From: CAVUWL01 sp963700105
GTDB taxonomy: Bacteria; Actinomycetota; Thermoleophilia; Solirubrobacterales; 70-9
Assembly (NCBI GenBank): GCA_963700105.1
Contig: CAVOWL010000006.1
Location: 186,001 to 250,000, forward strand
Length of the DNA stretch: 64,000 nt
Direction: 5' to 3'
In this document: piece by piece, positions 24,945 through 33,617 of the stretch
Position numbering within the stretch: the first letter of the stretch is position 1
Layout: the number at the start of each line of letters is the position of its first letter
Notes under the pieces: generated by a model
The model's database searches: none
Told to the model about the DNA's origin: nothing
What the model saw: only the letters and a program-made list of their open reading frames with translations
Program-made: the position numbers and the translations under genes

Positions 24945-24984
24945 CTCCCAATACAGTCGTATTGGGAGTACCATACACTTGTAT
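24945..24984. promoter_or_regulatory. Two TetR operators between divergent genes
   Basis: Site 1 (24945-24968) has 10-bp arms CTCCCAATAC and GTATTGGGAG with a 4-bp centre. Site 2 (24973-24984) has arms ATACA and TGTAT with a CT centre, ending 1 nt before the TetR GTG. Both sites show ATAC / GTAT spaced by a few bases. Confidence 0.65.
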
Positions 24985-24985
24985 T

Positions 24986-25594
24986 GTGAGTGGCGCAGAT
25001 TCCCCAACGAGCGCATCCCGGATTCGCGAGGCGGCCTTGGAGGGCTTCGCCCGTGACGGCATTGAGGCCACCTCAATTCGCGACGTCGCCACCGCGGCGG
25101 GCGTCTCTCCCGGACTCGTCCAGCATCATTTCCCGAGCAAGGCCGCCCTGCGAGACGCGGTTGACGAACACGCTGTGGCAACCGCAACCGAGGCCTTTAG
25201 GAATTTTCCCGAGTCAGTCTCGGCAGGTGAGATCCAAAAAGAGCTTGGTGACCGTGTGACGGCGATCGTGCGCGACCACCCGCTCATGCTCCGCTATGTC
25301 GCCCGCTCGATCAGTGAGGGAGAAGAGGCGGGACTTCGGCTCTTTGACGCATTCGTCGAAATTGCCGACGCGCAGTGGGCGCGACTCTCCCAGGAGGGAT
25401 TGCTCCGAGAGGACGCGGACATGCTCTGGGTCGGGCTGCATGCGGTTGTGCTCAATCTCGCCACGGTCATGTTCGAGCAAGCGATCGATCGCCACCTGCC
25501 CACACCATTCCGGGCACCCGAGATGCTCGAACGCTGGAACGAGGCGAGCTCAGCCCTATTTCGTTCAGGCATGTACGGACCGGCCGCGGAATGA
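24986..25594 (+). CDS. TetR-family regulator
   Basis: 202 residues from GTG 24986. Helix-turn-helix: SRIREAALEGFARDGIEATSIRDVATAAGVSPGLVQHHFPSKAALRDAV. The upstream TTG at 24962 lies inside the operator, and no Shine-Dalgarno precedes the GTG, so a leaderless mRNA is likely. The stop overlaps the next gene by 4 nt. It controls itself and probably the divergent membrane protein. Confidence 0.85.
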   Translation: MSGADSPTSASRIREAALEGFARDGIEATSIRDVATAAGVSPGLVQHHFPSKAALRDAVDEHAVATATEAFRNFPESVSAGEIQKELGDRVTAIVRDHPLMLRYVARSISEGEEAGLRLFDAFVEIADAQWARLSQEGLLREDADMLWVGLHAVVLNLATVMFEQAIDRHLPTPFRAPEMLERWNEASSALFRSGMYGPAAE

Positions 25595-26001
25595 GACGGG
25601 TACTTCGCATCCCGTGGAAGGCCGGACCGGCGGCGGGTATCGACGGACCGGTATTGGTCAGCTTTACGGCCTTTACGCCAAGGCGGCGCACCGAAATGCC
25701 CGCTATCGCTCGTTCGGGATTTTCCTTACGGCATGCCTGGCCAGAGATCGAGGGAGCCGTCGGTGTCTGGCTTTGGGCGGACCCCACAATGCGCAGGGGC
25801 GGGTCCGTTTCAATGTGGGAGAGCGAATTCGCATTGATGCAGTTCGTGGCCTGGAAACCGCACGTTGAAATCATGCGCCGCTATCGAGATCGGGGCTCAA
25901 TCGAGACGGTCAGCTGGAAATGTGAGCGCTACGACTCGGCAGAGGCATGGAAGCGGGCCGAGAAGCTGCTCGCGAGCCCGGATCGTCCCTTCGCGCATTA
26001 A
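25591..26001 (+). CDS. Small conserved protein cotranscribed with TetR
   Basis: 136 residues from ATG 25591 (ATGA overlap with the TetR stop). VLVSFTAFTPRRRTEMPAIARSGF, GAVGVWLWADPTMRRGGSVSMWESEFALMQFV and EIMRRYRDRGSIETVSWKCERYD have the feel of a dimeric alpha/beta-barrel (ABM-like) fold such as heme-degrading or spheroidene monooxygenases. No catalytic assignment is possible. The TetR coupling suggests a ligand-processing role (inference). Confidence 0.6.
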   Translation: MRRVLRIPWKAGPAAGIDGPVLVSFTAFTPRRRTEMPAIARSGFSLRHAWPEIEGAVGVWLWADPTMRRGGSVSMWESEFALMQFVAWKPHVEIMRRYRDRGSIETVSWKCERYDSAEAWKRAEKLLASPDRPFAH

Positions 26002-26125
26002 GTGCGGCCGCCTCGACACAACCAGGCGGCGGTCGGGGCGAGCAAGGCCTGGGCCTATCGGACGGTCCAATGCTTATGAACGCTTCGCAGTGAAAGCAGC
26101 TCATCCCCTTCGCCGCTCCCGCTGT

Positions 26126-26637
26126 TCACTCATATCGGGAGAGTTTGAATCTGCAGTAGTTAAAGCCAAGGGCGATCACCTCGTTATTTGCGGCGTTTCC
26201 ATTTTTGATGAAGCGCGCGGTGAGGCGCTGCACCGCTCTGGCGTGACCGAGGCGAAGCTTGGCCGTGATCGTCTTGAGCAGGGACTGTTGGCGGCCGAGG
26301 TAGACGAACCACCTGGCGAGCCCGCCGCATCGGTCGGCGATCGAGACACGCTCGATATTTCGCGCCCCGTCGCATCAAAGAGGTTAGCCGCACGGGAGAA
26401 CTTGGCTGCAGCAGGCCCGTAATGTTCTGCCCTGACCAGAGGCTTAATGTCCTTCATCGTGCGCTGGGTGGCCACCGCATGGGGCTTGCAGATTGCCTCC
26501 AGACGGGCGACGTATTCAGGCTGGGTCGGAGTCCCATCGGCGGTGGCGAGGCTGCAGAGGGAGAATGACCCGCCGGGCGCAGTGAGAAGCAACATCCCCG
26601 CGATGCGTCCGGCCCTGCGCTCACTGCGCTGCTGCAC
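26126..26637 (-). pseudogene. Secreted family K protein, frameshifted
   Basis: Frame 1 gives a signal-like start, then EYVARLEAICKPHAVATQRTM and AAAKFSRAANLFDATGREI. One base is missing near 26325 and the next frame continues GGLARWFVYLGRQQSLLK, TARFIKNGNAANNEVIALG and FNYCRFKLSRYE. The restored order matches the intact genes at 56682-57176 and 61981-62475 (PICEAN..., LGKWLGYVKTEASLFEQ, NANSANAEVLSFGFHFCRF). So this is a decayed paralog of a gene in the 55-59 kb operon. Confidence 0.65.
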
Positions 26638-27143
26638 TGGCTTATGCCGCCCCGCCCAGCGAACAGATCAGTACTCCATGAAAGCTGGCTAATTGGGGCA
26701 GCACGAGGTCGCGAATCTAGCCGACCTTGGCGCCAGGGCGATGTGGATAGGAACCTCTCTCACCCGAAACAGTGAGGGCGCGCTCCTTCCTCCCGGCCTG
26801 AAGGGCCTTGGCTTTGAATATCCACTCAGGCTCCGCTCTGAAGCCCTGGCAAGCGACAGCGAGAGAACATCGCTCCATCAAGAGTGCAAAAAAAGGCGCT
26901 CATGTCACCAATCGCGCGAGGCTTCACGAAAGTGAGCAAAGGAGCTGACCTTGCCCTGTCAAACCTCCAGGTCGAGGCGCTTTACGACCTCGCGAGGATC
27001 ACCACCGGGCGGTAATCGTGGCTCAGGAACAATCCCAAGGCCCCTTGGCCAACTGAGGTCGGCGACGGCGCTACGGCTTCGCAACGAGTTCGCCCAGTTG
27101 GTCCCGCGAGGCGACACTATCCAGGATCGACTGACACCACCCC
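26638..27143. other. Gap with no supported gene
   Basis: No recognisable product in any frame. A run of seven A residues occurs near 26890. Nothing else notable. Confidence 0.4.
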
Positions 27144-28034
27144 TCACCCTTCGCGTTCGCCCTCCTGCGGAAATGCGACGGGGAATCGCTCCGGGTTCGT
27201 GAAAAATCGGATGGCCCGTATGCCTTCCGCAGCCACCTCGATCGCGATTATGCTCAAGAAGCCATCGGCGGCGCTTTCCATTCGCACCCCGGGGTCACCG
27301 TTGACCAGCACTCGGGCGAAGACCGGGTCGGCCGGGTAGGCAGCCTTGCGCTGCACGCCGACCATGAAGCGCGCAATCTTGTCCGCGCCGTATACCGGCT
27401 TGCGTGCCGCGGCCACGACTCCGCCGCCGTCTGAGTACATGATGGCATCCGCCGCAAGCAGATCACGAATCCGATCGACCTCACCCGAGACAGAAGCAGC
27501 CAGGAACGCGTCGGCGAGGCGCTGGCGCTCCTCCTCGCTGACGTCGCGGCTGCGGCTGAGGTCTCCAGCGTGGTCGCGAGCCCGCTTGGCAATCTGTCGG
27601 ACATTGGCCGGCGTCTTGTTGAGGATGTCGGCGATCTCGGCGTACTCCAGATCAAAGACATCGCGGAGGACAAGGACGGCGCGCTCAGCCGGATTCAGTC
27701 GCTCCAATGCGCCGAGCAGCGCAAGACTCAGCCGCTCGGCCTCGATCGTCTTCGACTCCGGCGTCTCGGCGTCGATGACCAGAGGCTCCGGAAGCCACGG
27801 GCCAACGTAGACCTCGCGCCGCGCCTGAGCCGAGCGCAAACGACCGAGCGCGAGCCGCGCCGTGACGGTGACCAGGAAGGATTCTGGGTTGCGGACCGCG
27901 TCCCGGTCAGCCTGATTCCAGCGCAGCCACGCATCCTGGACAATGTCCTCGGCCTCGGTGAGTTCGCCAAGTATCCCGTAGGCGATCCCCAGGAGCCGCG
28001 GACGGCAAGCGGCGAAGGCGTCCTCGGCGGTCAT
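27144..28034 (-). CDS. sigJ: ECF41-type sigma factor (SigJ-like) with SnoaL-like C-terminal domain
   Basis: 296 residues from ATG 28034; the frame stays open to 28343 but that part overlaps the upstream gene. Sigma region 2: FAACRPRLLGIAYGILGELTEAEDIVQDAWLRW. Region 4: LERLNPAERAVLVLRDVFDLEYAEIADILNKTPANVRQIAKRAR. About 110 further residues (DAFLAASVSGEVDRIRDLLAADAIMYSDGGG...) form the SnoaL-like extension typical of ECF41, which replaces a separate anti-sigma factor. The promoter upstream of the cotranscribed flavoprotein gene fits an ECF41 site. Confidence 0.85.
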   Translation of the reverse strand: MTAEDAFAACRPRLLGIAYGILGELTEAEDIVQDAWLRWNQADRDAVRNPESFLVTVTARLALGRLRSAQARREVYVGPWLPEPLVIDAETPESKTIEAERLSLALLGALERLNPAERAVLVLRDVFDLEYAEIADILNKTPANVRQIAKRARDHAGDLSRSRDVSEEERQRLADAFLAASVSGEVDRIRDLLAADAIMYSDGGGVVAAARKPVYGADKIARFMVGVQRKAAYPADPVFARVLVNGDPGVRMESAADGFLSIIAIEVAAEGIRAIRFFTNPERFPVAFPQEGEREG

Positions 28035-28053
28035 TTCGGCGCAAGCATCGGCG

Positions 28054-29253
28054 TCATGCCGACGCCAGCACCCGGCTACGCATAGCCGCAGCCGCAGCCG
28101 CGATGCCACTGGATATCGCTGCGTCGAGGAGCCAGCCCTCCGGCCCCAACCAGTCACCGGCCAGGTACAGGCCCTCGCCCCGGTCAACATGGGGGCGCCC
28201 CGCGAGACCACCGTCAATCGGGCTCGGGATCGCGGACACGGCGACCATGCGGGGAAGGAAGCGCTGCAGCGTCGCACGCTCGCGCCAGCCTGGCTGAACG
28301 GCATCGGCCATTGCCTCGAGCTCGGCGCGCGGCTGACGGGCATAGCTGGCGAGGCTTAGCAGGACGCCCCCACGTTGGTCGGGCGGAGAGTGCCTGGAGA
28401 GGTAGGTGGGTGCGTCGATGCCGAGCGCGAACCTGCGGCTTGCTCGCGGCAGACTCGCCAGCCCGAGGTCGAGCACGCTTAGCTCGGCGGCTGGCCCTGG
28501 TCTGCGTGGCGAGCGCTCCCCCAGGAGCTTGGCGACCGCATCGGGCCCGCCCGCGGCGACGATCAACACGTCGGCCCGCAAAGTCTCCTCGTCCAACGAC
28601 ACCACCCAGCCGTCGGCGGCATGATCGACTGCGCGCACGCCAGCTCGCGTTCGTACGGTCGCACCTTCGCGCTCTGCCCGGGCGGCAAGGACATCCACCA
28701 GCCATTGCCAACCGCCCTTCAAGTACCGCACGCCAGGGAAGAGGGCGATCCTGAGCTGGGTGGCGGCCACGTCCGCACTGAGGGCGTCATGGTCTGCGAC
28801 AAACGTCGCTACCCGAACAAGGGCCCCCGCGCTGGCCCGGGCGCTCTCAGACGAAAGCGTTTGCCGCAACCACTCGGTCACCGACAGTTTGGACAGATCC
28901 TCAGGCTGGCTTCGAGCGACGCTTAGAAGCCAGCGCATCAGGGCTAGGGAGCCGCCCGGAAGGCGGGCGGGCCTACCGCAGCGCAGAAACACCGAGCGGT
29001 GCGAGGTTGGGTTCCACCGAGGCGGGTCAATGCCCATCGTGCGCAGCTCGCGCATCGCCGGTCCGCCTGCGTAGAGGGCGTGCGGACCCTGGTTTAGATC
29101 GAACCCCCCGAGGCGCTCGGTGGCGGCTCGACCACCGAGTTTGGCGCTGGCCTCCAGAAGGGTCGTTGCAACGCCGCGCTCGGCCAACCGGCCGGCCGCG
29201 ACGAGCCCTGCGGGACCACCGCCCACGACAATCGCTGTTCTGGGAGAAGTCAT
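28054..29253 (-). CDS. FAD-dependent amine-oxidase/phytoene-desaturase-like oxidoreductase
   Basis: 399 residues from ATG 29253. RTAIVVGGGPAGLVAAGRLAERGVATTLLEASAKLGGRAATERLGGFDLNQGPHALY is the NAD(P)-binding-8 / phytoene-desaturase start, and the C-terminal GEGLYLAGDWLGPEGWLLDAAISSG is the second FAD motif. It ends 19 nt before the ECF41 sigma gene, and the promoter upstream is ECF41-like. ECF41 factors usually sit beside an oxidoreductase that is their only clear target, as here. Substrate unknown. Confidence 0.8.
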   Translation of the reverse strand: MTSPRTAIVVGGGPAGLVAAGRLAERGVATTLLEASAKLGGRAATERLGGFDLNQGPHALYAGGPAMRELRTMGIDPPRWNPTSHRSVFLRCGRPARLPGGSLALMRWLLSVARSQPEDLSKLSVTEWLRQTLSSESARASAGALVRVATFVADHDALSADVAATQLRIALFPGVRYLKGGWQWLVDVLAARAEREGATVRTRAGVRAVDHAADGWVVSLDEETLRADVLIVAAGGPDAVAKLLGERSPRRPGPAAELSVLDLGLASLPRASRRFALGIDAPTYLSRHSPPDQRGGVLLSLASYARQPRAELEAMADAVQPGWRERATLQRFLPRMVAVSAIPSPIDGGLAGRPHVDRGEGLYLAGDWLGPEGWLLDAAISSGIAAAAAAMRSRVLASA

Positions 29254-29261
29254 GTCCATTA

Positions 29262-29288
29262 GATGCACCAGGGTGTCAGTTTGTGACA
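29262..29288 (-). promoter_or_regulatory. ECF41-type promoter
   Basis: Minus strand: TGTCACA (29282-29288), exactly 16 bp, then CATC (29262-29265). The ECF41 consensus is TGTCACA-N16-CGTC, so only one base differs. Transcription would start close to the chosen ATG at 29253. Confidence 0.65.
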
Positions 29289-29693
29289 GCGCAGATGCTG
29301 CGGTCGCGATCTACTTTGGTCTTCGCGCGCGATTCAGTCATCCGTGGCCGTCATGGCGTGGAAATAACCGTCGGTCGGGGTGAAGGTACTCGATACCTGA
29401 ACCTGAGCCTGGCGGTGCGCCCCATGGTCAGCTTAAACGTGCCGGCTCGCTATAGCGGCGCCTCGATCGTGCCCGGGCCAGCGGAGGCGGCCGAAGGCCT
29501 AATCGCCACTCTGAGATGAGGCACTCGTGGAGGATTTCCGGGCGAAAGCCACGATCCGTTCTGGGCCAGCCGAATTTAGGCTACGCCATTCCAAACCTCG
29601 CTGAGGCTATTCGGTCCGAAACCCGCGAGACATTTGCGGCCTGCCATGGCAGGGTCAGCCCGCTCGAATGTGCAAACAGACAAAGGGGGCCCG
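29289..29693. other. Gap with no supported gene
   Basis: A plus-strand frame ending at 29519 (GVEITVGRGEGTRYLNLSLAVRPMVSL) looks protein-like over about 60 codons but has no start signal or recognisable family. It may be a fragment. Confidence 0.35.
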
Positions 29694-30587
29694 ATGGGCG
29701 GACCGCAGCAGCACGAGTTCGGCCACGACCAGGCTGAACTCGGGAATATTTCACTCCACTACGCCCACTCGGGTGGCGGAGCGCTGATGATGTTTCTGCA
29801 CGGCTTTCCGCAGTGCTGGTACATGTGGCGCCATCAGCTCGCGGATTTCGGACACGACCATCTCGTAATTGCTCCCGATCTCCGTGGCTATAACCTCTCC
29901 TCAAAGCCCGAGAAGGTTGAGGACTACGGGCCCTGGCACGCCGCCACCGACATCCGGGCGCTGATCGCGCAACTTGGCTATCGAAGCTTCGTCCTGGTCG
30001 GCCACGACTGGGGAGCCGCCACCGCTTGGTCCTTTGCGCTGCACTATCCGGAGCTACTGGACGGGTTGGTCATCCTGGCGACCCCGCACCCGGCCACCTT
30101 CGACCGTGCCCTGCATGAGAGTCCCGAACAACAGCGGGCAAGCCAATACCTGCTCGCCCTGCGCCGCCCGGAGATGGAGGAGCTCTCCGCGGCGGAAGCG
30201 ATCGGGGCGCTGGCGGCGACGCTCTCACATCCTTTCTTAGACGAGGAGGATCTAGCCGTCTACAGGGAGAGCTGGAGGCAACCCGACGCCCTTGCGGGCA
30301 TGTTGCGCTGGTATCGCCGTGAGGGGCTGGGGCCACCGGAGGATGGGACCCCCGCACGCGGCAACTACGCACCCGAGGTCGCGCCGTTGACGGTTCAGCG
30401 TCCGACCCTGGTGATCTATCCCGACGCCGATCTATATACCCGCCCCCCAGCACACGAGGGGCTGGATGGCTACGTATCCAATCTCACCTATCGTGTTGTC
30501 GAGGGAGGCTCACACTGGGTCGCAGAGGAGTGTCCAGGGCTCGTTAATCAGGAGATTCGGGACTTTCTCAATGTCATCGAGCGATAA
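29694..30587 (+). CDS. Alpha/beta hydrolase, epoxide-hydrolase-like
   Basis: 297 residues from ATG 29694 (AAAGGGGG upstream). HGFP (36-39) forms the oxyanion hole, GHDWG (nucleophile D105) marks the epoxide-hydrolase/dehalogenase type, VIYPDADLY carries the acid, and GGSHW (H274) the base. The cap domain lies between about 130 and 220. Such enzymes open epoxides or cut C-halogen bonds; the substrate is unknown. Encoded alone. Confidence 0.85.
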   Translation: MGGPQQHEFGHDQAELGNISLHYAHSGGGALMMFLHGFPQCWYMWRHQLADFGHDHLVIAPDLRGYNLSSKPEKVEDYGPWHAATDIRALIAQLGYRSFVLVGHDWGAATAWSFALHYPELLDGLVILATPHPATFDRALHESPEQQRASQYLLALRRPEMEELSAAEAIGALAATLSHPFLDEEDLAVYRESWRQPDALAGMLRWYRREGLGPPEDGTPARGNYAPEVAPLTVQRPTLVIYPDADLYTRPPAHEGLDGYVSNLTYRVVEGGSHWVAEECPGLVNQEIRDFLNVIER

Positions 30588-30660
30588 CCCCCCCAGCCCC
30601 ACCTGTGAAAGAGGCGTGGGTGATCGAATGGCATGTTTGTCGCCTCGCGCTCGAAATAAG

Positions 30661-31092
30661 TCAAGCGTTGGGCGGGGTCCAAATCTGATCGAACCGATCG
30701 AGGTCGAGCGGAACGAGCCAGACCTCGCAAATTCTGCCTTGCTCGCAATCGACGCGATAGATACCAATCGTCTTCCAGGAAACCCGCTCCCCGTTCAGGA
30801 TCGCGCTCCCGCGGACAAACTGCACCACATCGGCTCCTTCGGACAGAACCTGGCCGGGATGCATGCGCATGCTCGCCTCTGCGAGCTGGCGTCTGCGCTC
30901 GAAGTACTCGGTCACCTGCGGAACTCCCCGGTGGTCCCCGGCGATCGGGCTCGCGCCCGGTACATGCCAGATGATGTCGCTGCAGAGAAGTCCGGCAACC
31001 GGGTCAATCGAGCCGCCGCCGTACATCTTGCCCTGTCGGCGGTGCAGCTCGGTGACCAGCTCGATGCTGTCTCGAGCTAAATCGGCTGACAC
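30661..31092 (-). CDS. SnoaL-like (NTF2-fold) protein
   Basis: 143 residues from GTG 31092 (longer in-frame starts lie in low-quality sequence). LARDSIELVTELHRRQGKMYGGG, LLCSDIIWHVPGASPIAGDHRGVPQVTEYFERR, VVQFVRGSAILNGERVSWKTIGIYRVDCEQGRICEVWLVPLDLDRFDQIW follow the SnoaL-like helix-sheet order. Members are cyclases, isomerases or binding proteins. Convergent with the epoxide hydrolase gene. Function unknown. Confidence 0.7.
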   Translation of the reverse strand: MSADLARDSIELVTELHRRQGKMYGGGSIDPVAGLLCSDIIWHVPGASPIAGDHRGVPQVTEYFERRRQLAEASMRMHPGQVLSEGADVVQFVRGSAILNGERVSWKTIGIYRVDCEQGRICEVWLVPLDLDRFDQIWTPPNA

Positions 31093-31439
31093 AAGGACAG
31101 AATATCTCGAACAAGCTGAAACGGCGGCCCCTTCAAGCACCAGGGTCGATGCGGAAGCGCAATTGCAACCCCGCTTCCGCCGCGGGTCTCGATCGAAGCG
31201 GTTTGAGCGCCCGGCTCGAGCAGCTCCCTGCTCAGCCACCGCGCTAGATGACGTGCCTTTGCGCTACCGACGGGCCCAAGACCGGGGGGGCCACTCCGAT
31301 CTCCCTTCAGGTGGTTTCGGGGCGGATTGGGAGGGCGCCATCGGTGGCCGGGCGGCCGCCGTCGGCAAAGGCCTTCTGGATTCAAAGTTCCGAACGGCGC
31401 AGTGTGTCCGTCCGCCGCGGATCGCGACGGGGAAAATTC
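31093..31439. other. Gap with no supported gene
   Basis: Only shadow frames; no domain, hairpin or promoter I can defend. Confidence 0.4.
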
Positions 31440-31823
31440 TTACCGAGATATAACCGTGGCCGCGAGCGCGATCCAGCCGATGCTGAAACCGACAAACACC
31501 GAGATATTGACGCCGCGGTAGACCATCGAGCGCTTCGCCAGATCGGCGTTGAAGGCAAGCGGCAAAAACATCATTGGTTGCACCATCGCGCCGAGCACGA
31601 GAAGTCCGGCAACCCAGGTGGGAATTGGATCAACGGCGATCCCCACGGCGGTGAGAATCGTGCCCATAAACAGCAGATCAAGGTGAGCTTGCCGGATTCG
31701 CCCGAGGTGACGGAACCCCAGTCGCCGAAATGCCGCGGGAATCTCAAGGGTGGCAACCATCATCCAGCCGGAGAGGGCGGCAAAAGTCAACTCGAAGATC
31801 CCGATCTTCGCTAGCAGCGGCAC
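31440..31823 (-). CDS. Four-helix membrane protein, TetR-controlled
   Basis: 127 residues, GTG start with a strong AGGAGGTGAT Shine-Dalgarno. Four hydrophobic segments: IGIFELTFAALSGWMMVA, LLFMGTILTAVGIAVDP, WVAGLLVLGAMVQPMMFLPL and ISVFVGFSIGWIALAATV. HLGRIRQAHLDLLFMG follows helix 1. No named family recognised. It is divergent from a TetR gene with two matching operators between them, so probably its target. Confidence 0.7.
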   Translation of the reverse strand: MPLLAKIGIFELTFAALSGWMMVATLEIPAAFRRLGFRHLGRIRQAHLDLLFMGTILTAVGIAVDPIPTWVAGLLVLGAMVQPMMFLPLAFNADLAKRSMVYRGVNISVFVGFSIGWIALAATVISR

Positions 31824-31847
31824 AAGATCACCTCCTCCATCTAGTTA

Positions 31848-31921
31848 TGTAGTTCAACTACAAGACCTGTAGGATACCTATACTATCAATATATAGACTT
31901 GATTAGAAGTAGGCGAACTAC
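31848..31921. promoter_or_regulatory. Two GTAG-N5-CTAC TetR operators
   Basis: Site 1 (31848-31862) is a 15-bp palindrome TGTAGTT-C-AACTACA. Site 2 (31909-31921) keeps GTAG-N5-CTAC. They lie in the intergenic region between the divergent membrane-protein and TetR genes, 61 bp apart start to start. Confidence 0.65.
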
Positions 31922-31942
31922 AGGGCCGCTAATGTCTGCGCT

Positions 31943-32617
31943 GTGGCGAAAGCGCGTAAAAATTCGGCCCCGCTCAGCCCACGGATGCAGCGCCGCAAGG
32001 CGCGAACCGCAAACGCGATTCGCGACGCCGCTGCAAGCCTTTTTCTAAGCCGCGGCTACGGCGCGACGACAATGGAGGACATCGCCGAGGAGGCTGATGT
32101 TGCCGTGGGTTCGATCTATGCCCACTTCGGCACCAAGGCGGGAGTCTATGAGGCGCTGATTGAGCGCGCCCTCGAGCTCGACAAGCAATATTGCGACGAG
32201 GGTTTCGGGGCAGGCGAGGCGCCCCTGGAGCGGCTCATGGGTTTGGCCGAGGGCTACCTCCGCTTTGCCCGCGAGCACCCCGGCTACTACCAGATATTTC
32301 GCTTCCCCCCACCCGATCGCCCCGGGCCGGAGGCGGTCCCATCGGCAGCGACGCTGGTTGCAAAGCGGATCACAGACGAGACTGAGCGAATGGCGGTAGA
32401 GCTCAGAAAGGGCTGGGAGCTGGGGCTGGGGCGCCCGGTCGACATCAAGAGCACCGCGACCTTTCTCTGGGCAGCCTGGGATGGGGTGATCGCCAGTCAT
32501 CTGGGGCCGAGCAACATGGGCCTTACCAACGCTGAATTCGAAGCGGTACTTGACCGGGCTCGCGAAATACTTGCACTCGGATTTCTGGTTTCTCCGGGCC
32601 CGGCGCCAATCTCTTGA
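31943..32617 (+). CDS. TetR-family regulator
   Basis: 224 residues from GTG 31943. Helix-turn-helix: TANAIRDAAASLFLSRGYGATTMEDIAEEADVAVGSIYAHFGTKAGVYEALI. The C-terminal domain has AEGYLRFAREHPGYYQIFRFPPPD, the WHG-type ligand-binding domain of many TetR proteins. Divergent to the membrane gene; operators in between. Confidence 0.85.
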   Translation: MAKARKNSAPLSPRMQRRKARTANAIRDAAASLFLSRGYGATTMEDIAEEADVAVGSIYAHFGTKAGVYEALIERALELDKQYCDEGFGAGEAPLERLMGLAEGYLRFAREHPGYYQIFRFPPPDRPGPEAVPSAATLVAKRITDETERMAVELRKGWELGLGRPVDIKSTATFLWAAWDGVIASHLGPSNMGLTNAEFEAVLDRAREILALGFLVSPGPAPIS

Positions 32618-32909
32618 CGTATGTCGGCCTCAGATCCGCTGCCGATTAGGTTCCGGATCGACTGGTCTCACGGTAACCCGAGACGGCATTGAAGGGGTGG
32701 TCTCGAAGAGGTGTCCGAGAGAGCAGGATTCTTGGTGACTTCGGAAGGAGGTGCGGACAGGACTCTTGAGTCCAGACGAAAAGCCGACTGAGGGCGTCCC
32801 GGCGAAAGTGCCGCCCGCATTGCGCTGCCATCAGAGGCGCAAGGATCCCGATGGGCTCAGTCGCTGAATCCCTTGCTGGCCGCCGAAGCTCTCGATTCCG
32901 CCGGGAGTT

Positions 32910-33194
32910 ATGCGAACATATGTTCTTATGGCCGACGATTCACTCGAGCTCCCGGTGCCCCATTTCGACGCATATGAAGATCTGGTGGGCAAATGGCGGT
33001 GGCGTCTCGTTGCCAGCAACGGTCGAACGGCAGCCACCTCCGGGGAGTCCTTCCCATCGCACTGGCATGCCCTCCGAGCGGCTGAAGACGCTCGGAGCGT
33101 CGCCTCCAGAGCTAGTATCCGCAGCGCCATTGCACACGGTGTCAACGACGCGCTCGCCGCGATCATCGAGCGAGAATCGATGAACAATCGATAG
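32910..33194 (+). CDS. YegP-like DUF1508 protein
   Basis: 94 residues. The middle, GKWRWRLVASNGRTAATSGESFPSHWHALRAAEDAR, matches the DUF1508 fold (strand WxWRL, NG, I/A-A-SGE, then helix). Others in the family are small stress-associated proteins of unknown function. Flanks on both sides are not coding. Confidence 0.65.
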   Translation: MRTYVLMADDSLELPVPHFDAYEDLVGKWRWRLVASNGRTAATSGESFPSHWHALRAAEDARSVASRASIRSAIAHGVNDALAAIIERESMNNR

Positions 33195-33617
33195 CGCCGT
33201 CTCTGAAACTGAAGCGCCAGATCGCTATCTCGGTGATCTCTTCACCGAGCATCGCATGAAGCACCTCGATGGTGACAATGCATCGCTCGGCACCCCCCGC
33301 CTCGAGAATCTGTGAGAGTCGCGGGAATCCGCTCTTTCGAGCCTTGCGCATGTCCTTCCGATATTGAGACGATCGACGTTGTGGTGTGCCCGAATGGGAA
33401 TCGGCAGATGAAGGTCCTGGGCCTGACAGTTATGAATGCTCGAGCCTGTCACCGCGAACCCACTGCAAGACGAGACGTGGCGAGTCCAGACACTTGATCG
33501 AGCCGGCTCGATACCTCCGCGAGGCATACCGTTAGTTACAGATCTGTGATGCAAGGAGGACCCTGGTACCAAAGGCGCACCTCCAATCAGCCTCGCATTT
33601 CGTCTAACTCTACTGCT
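33195..33617. other. Gap with no supported gene
   Basis: A 62-codon minus-strand frame (33163-33351) has no recognisable domain; nothing else stands out. Confidence 0.4.

Noticed and set aside
28035..28343. N-terminal extension of the SigJ-like protein
   Set aside because: It overlaps the flavoprotein gene and has no sigma homology; ATG 28034 gives the expected start.
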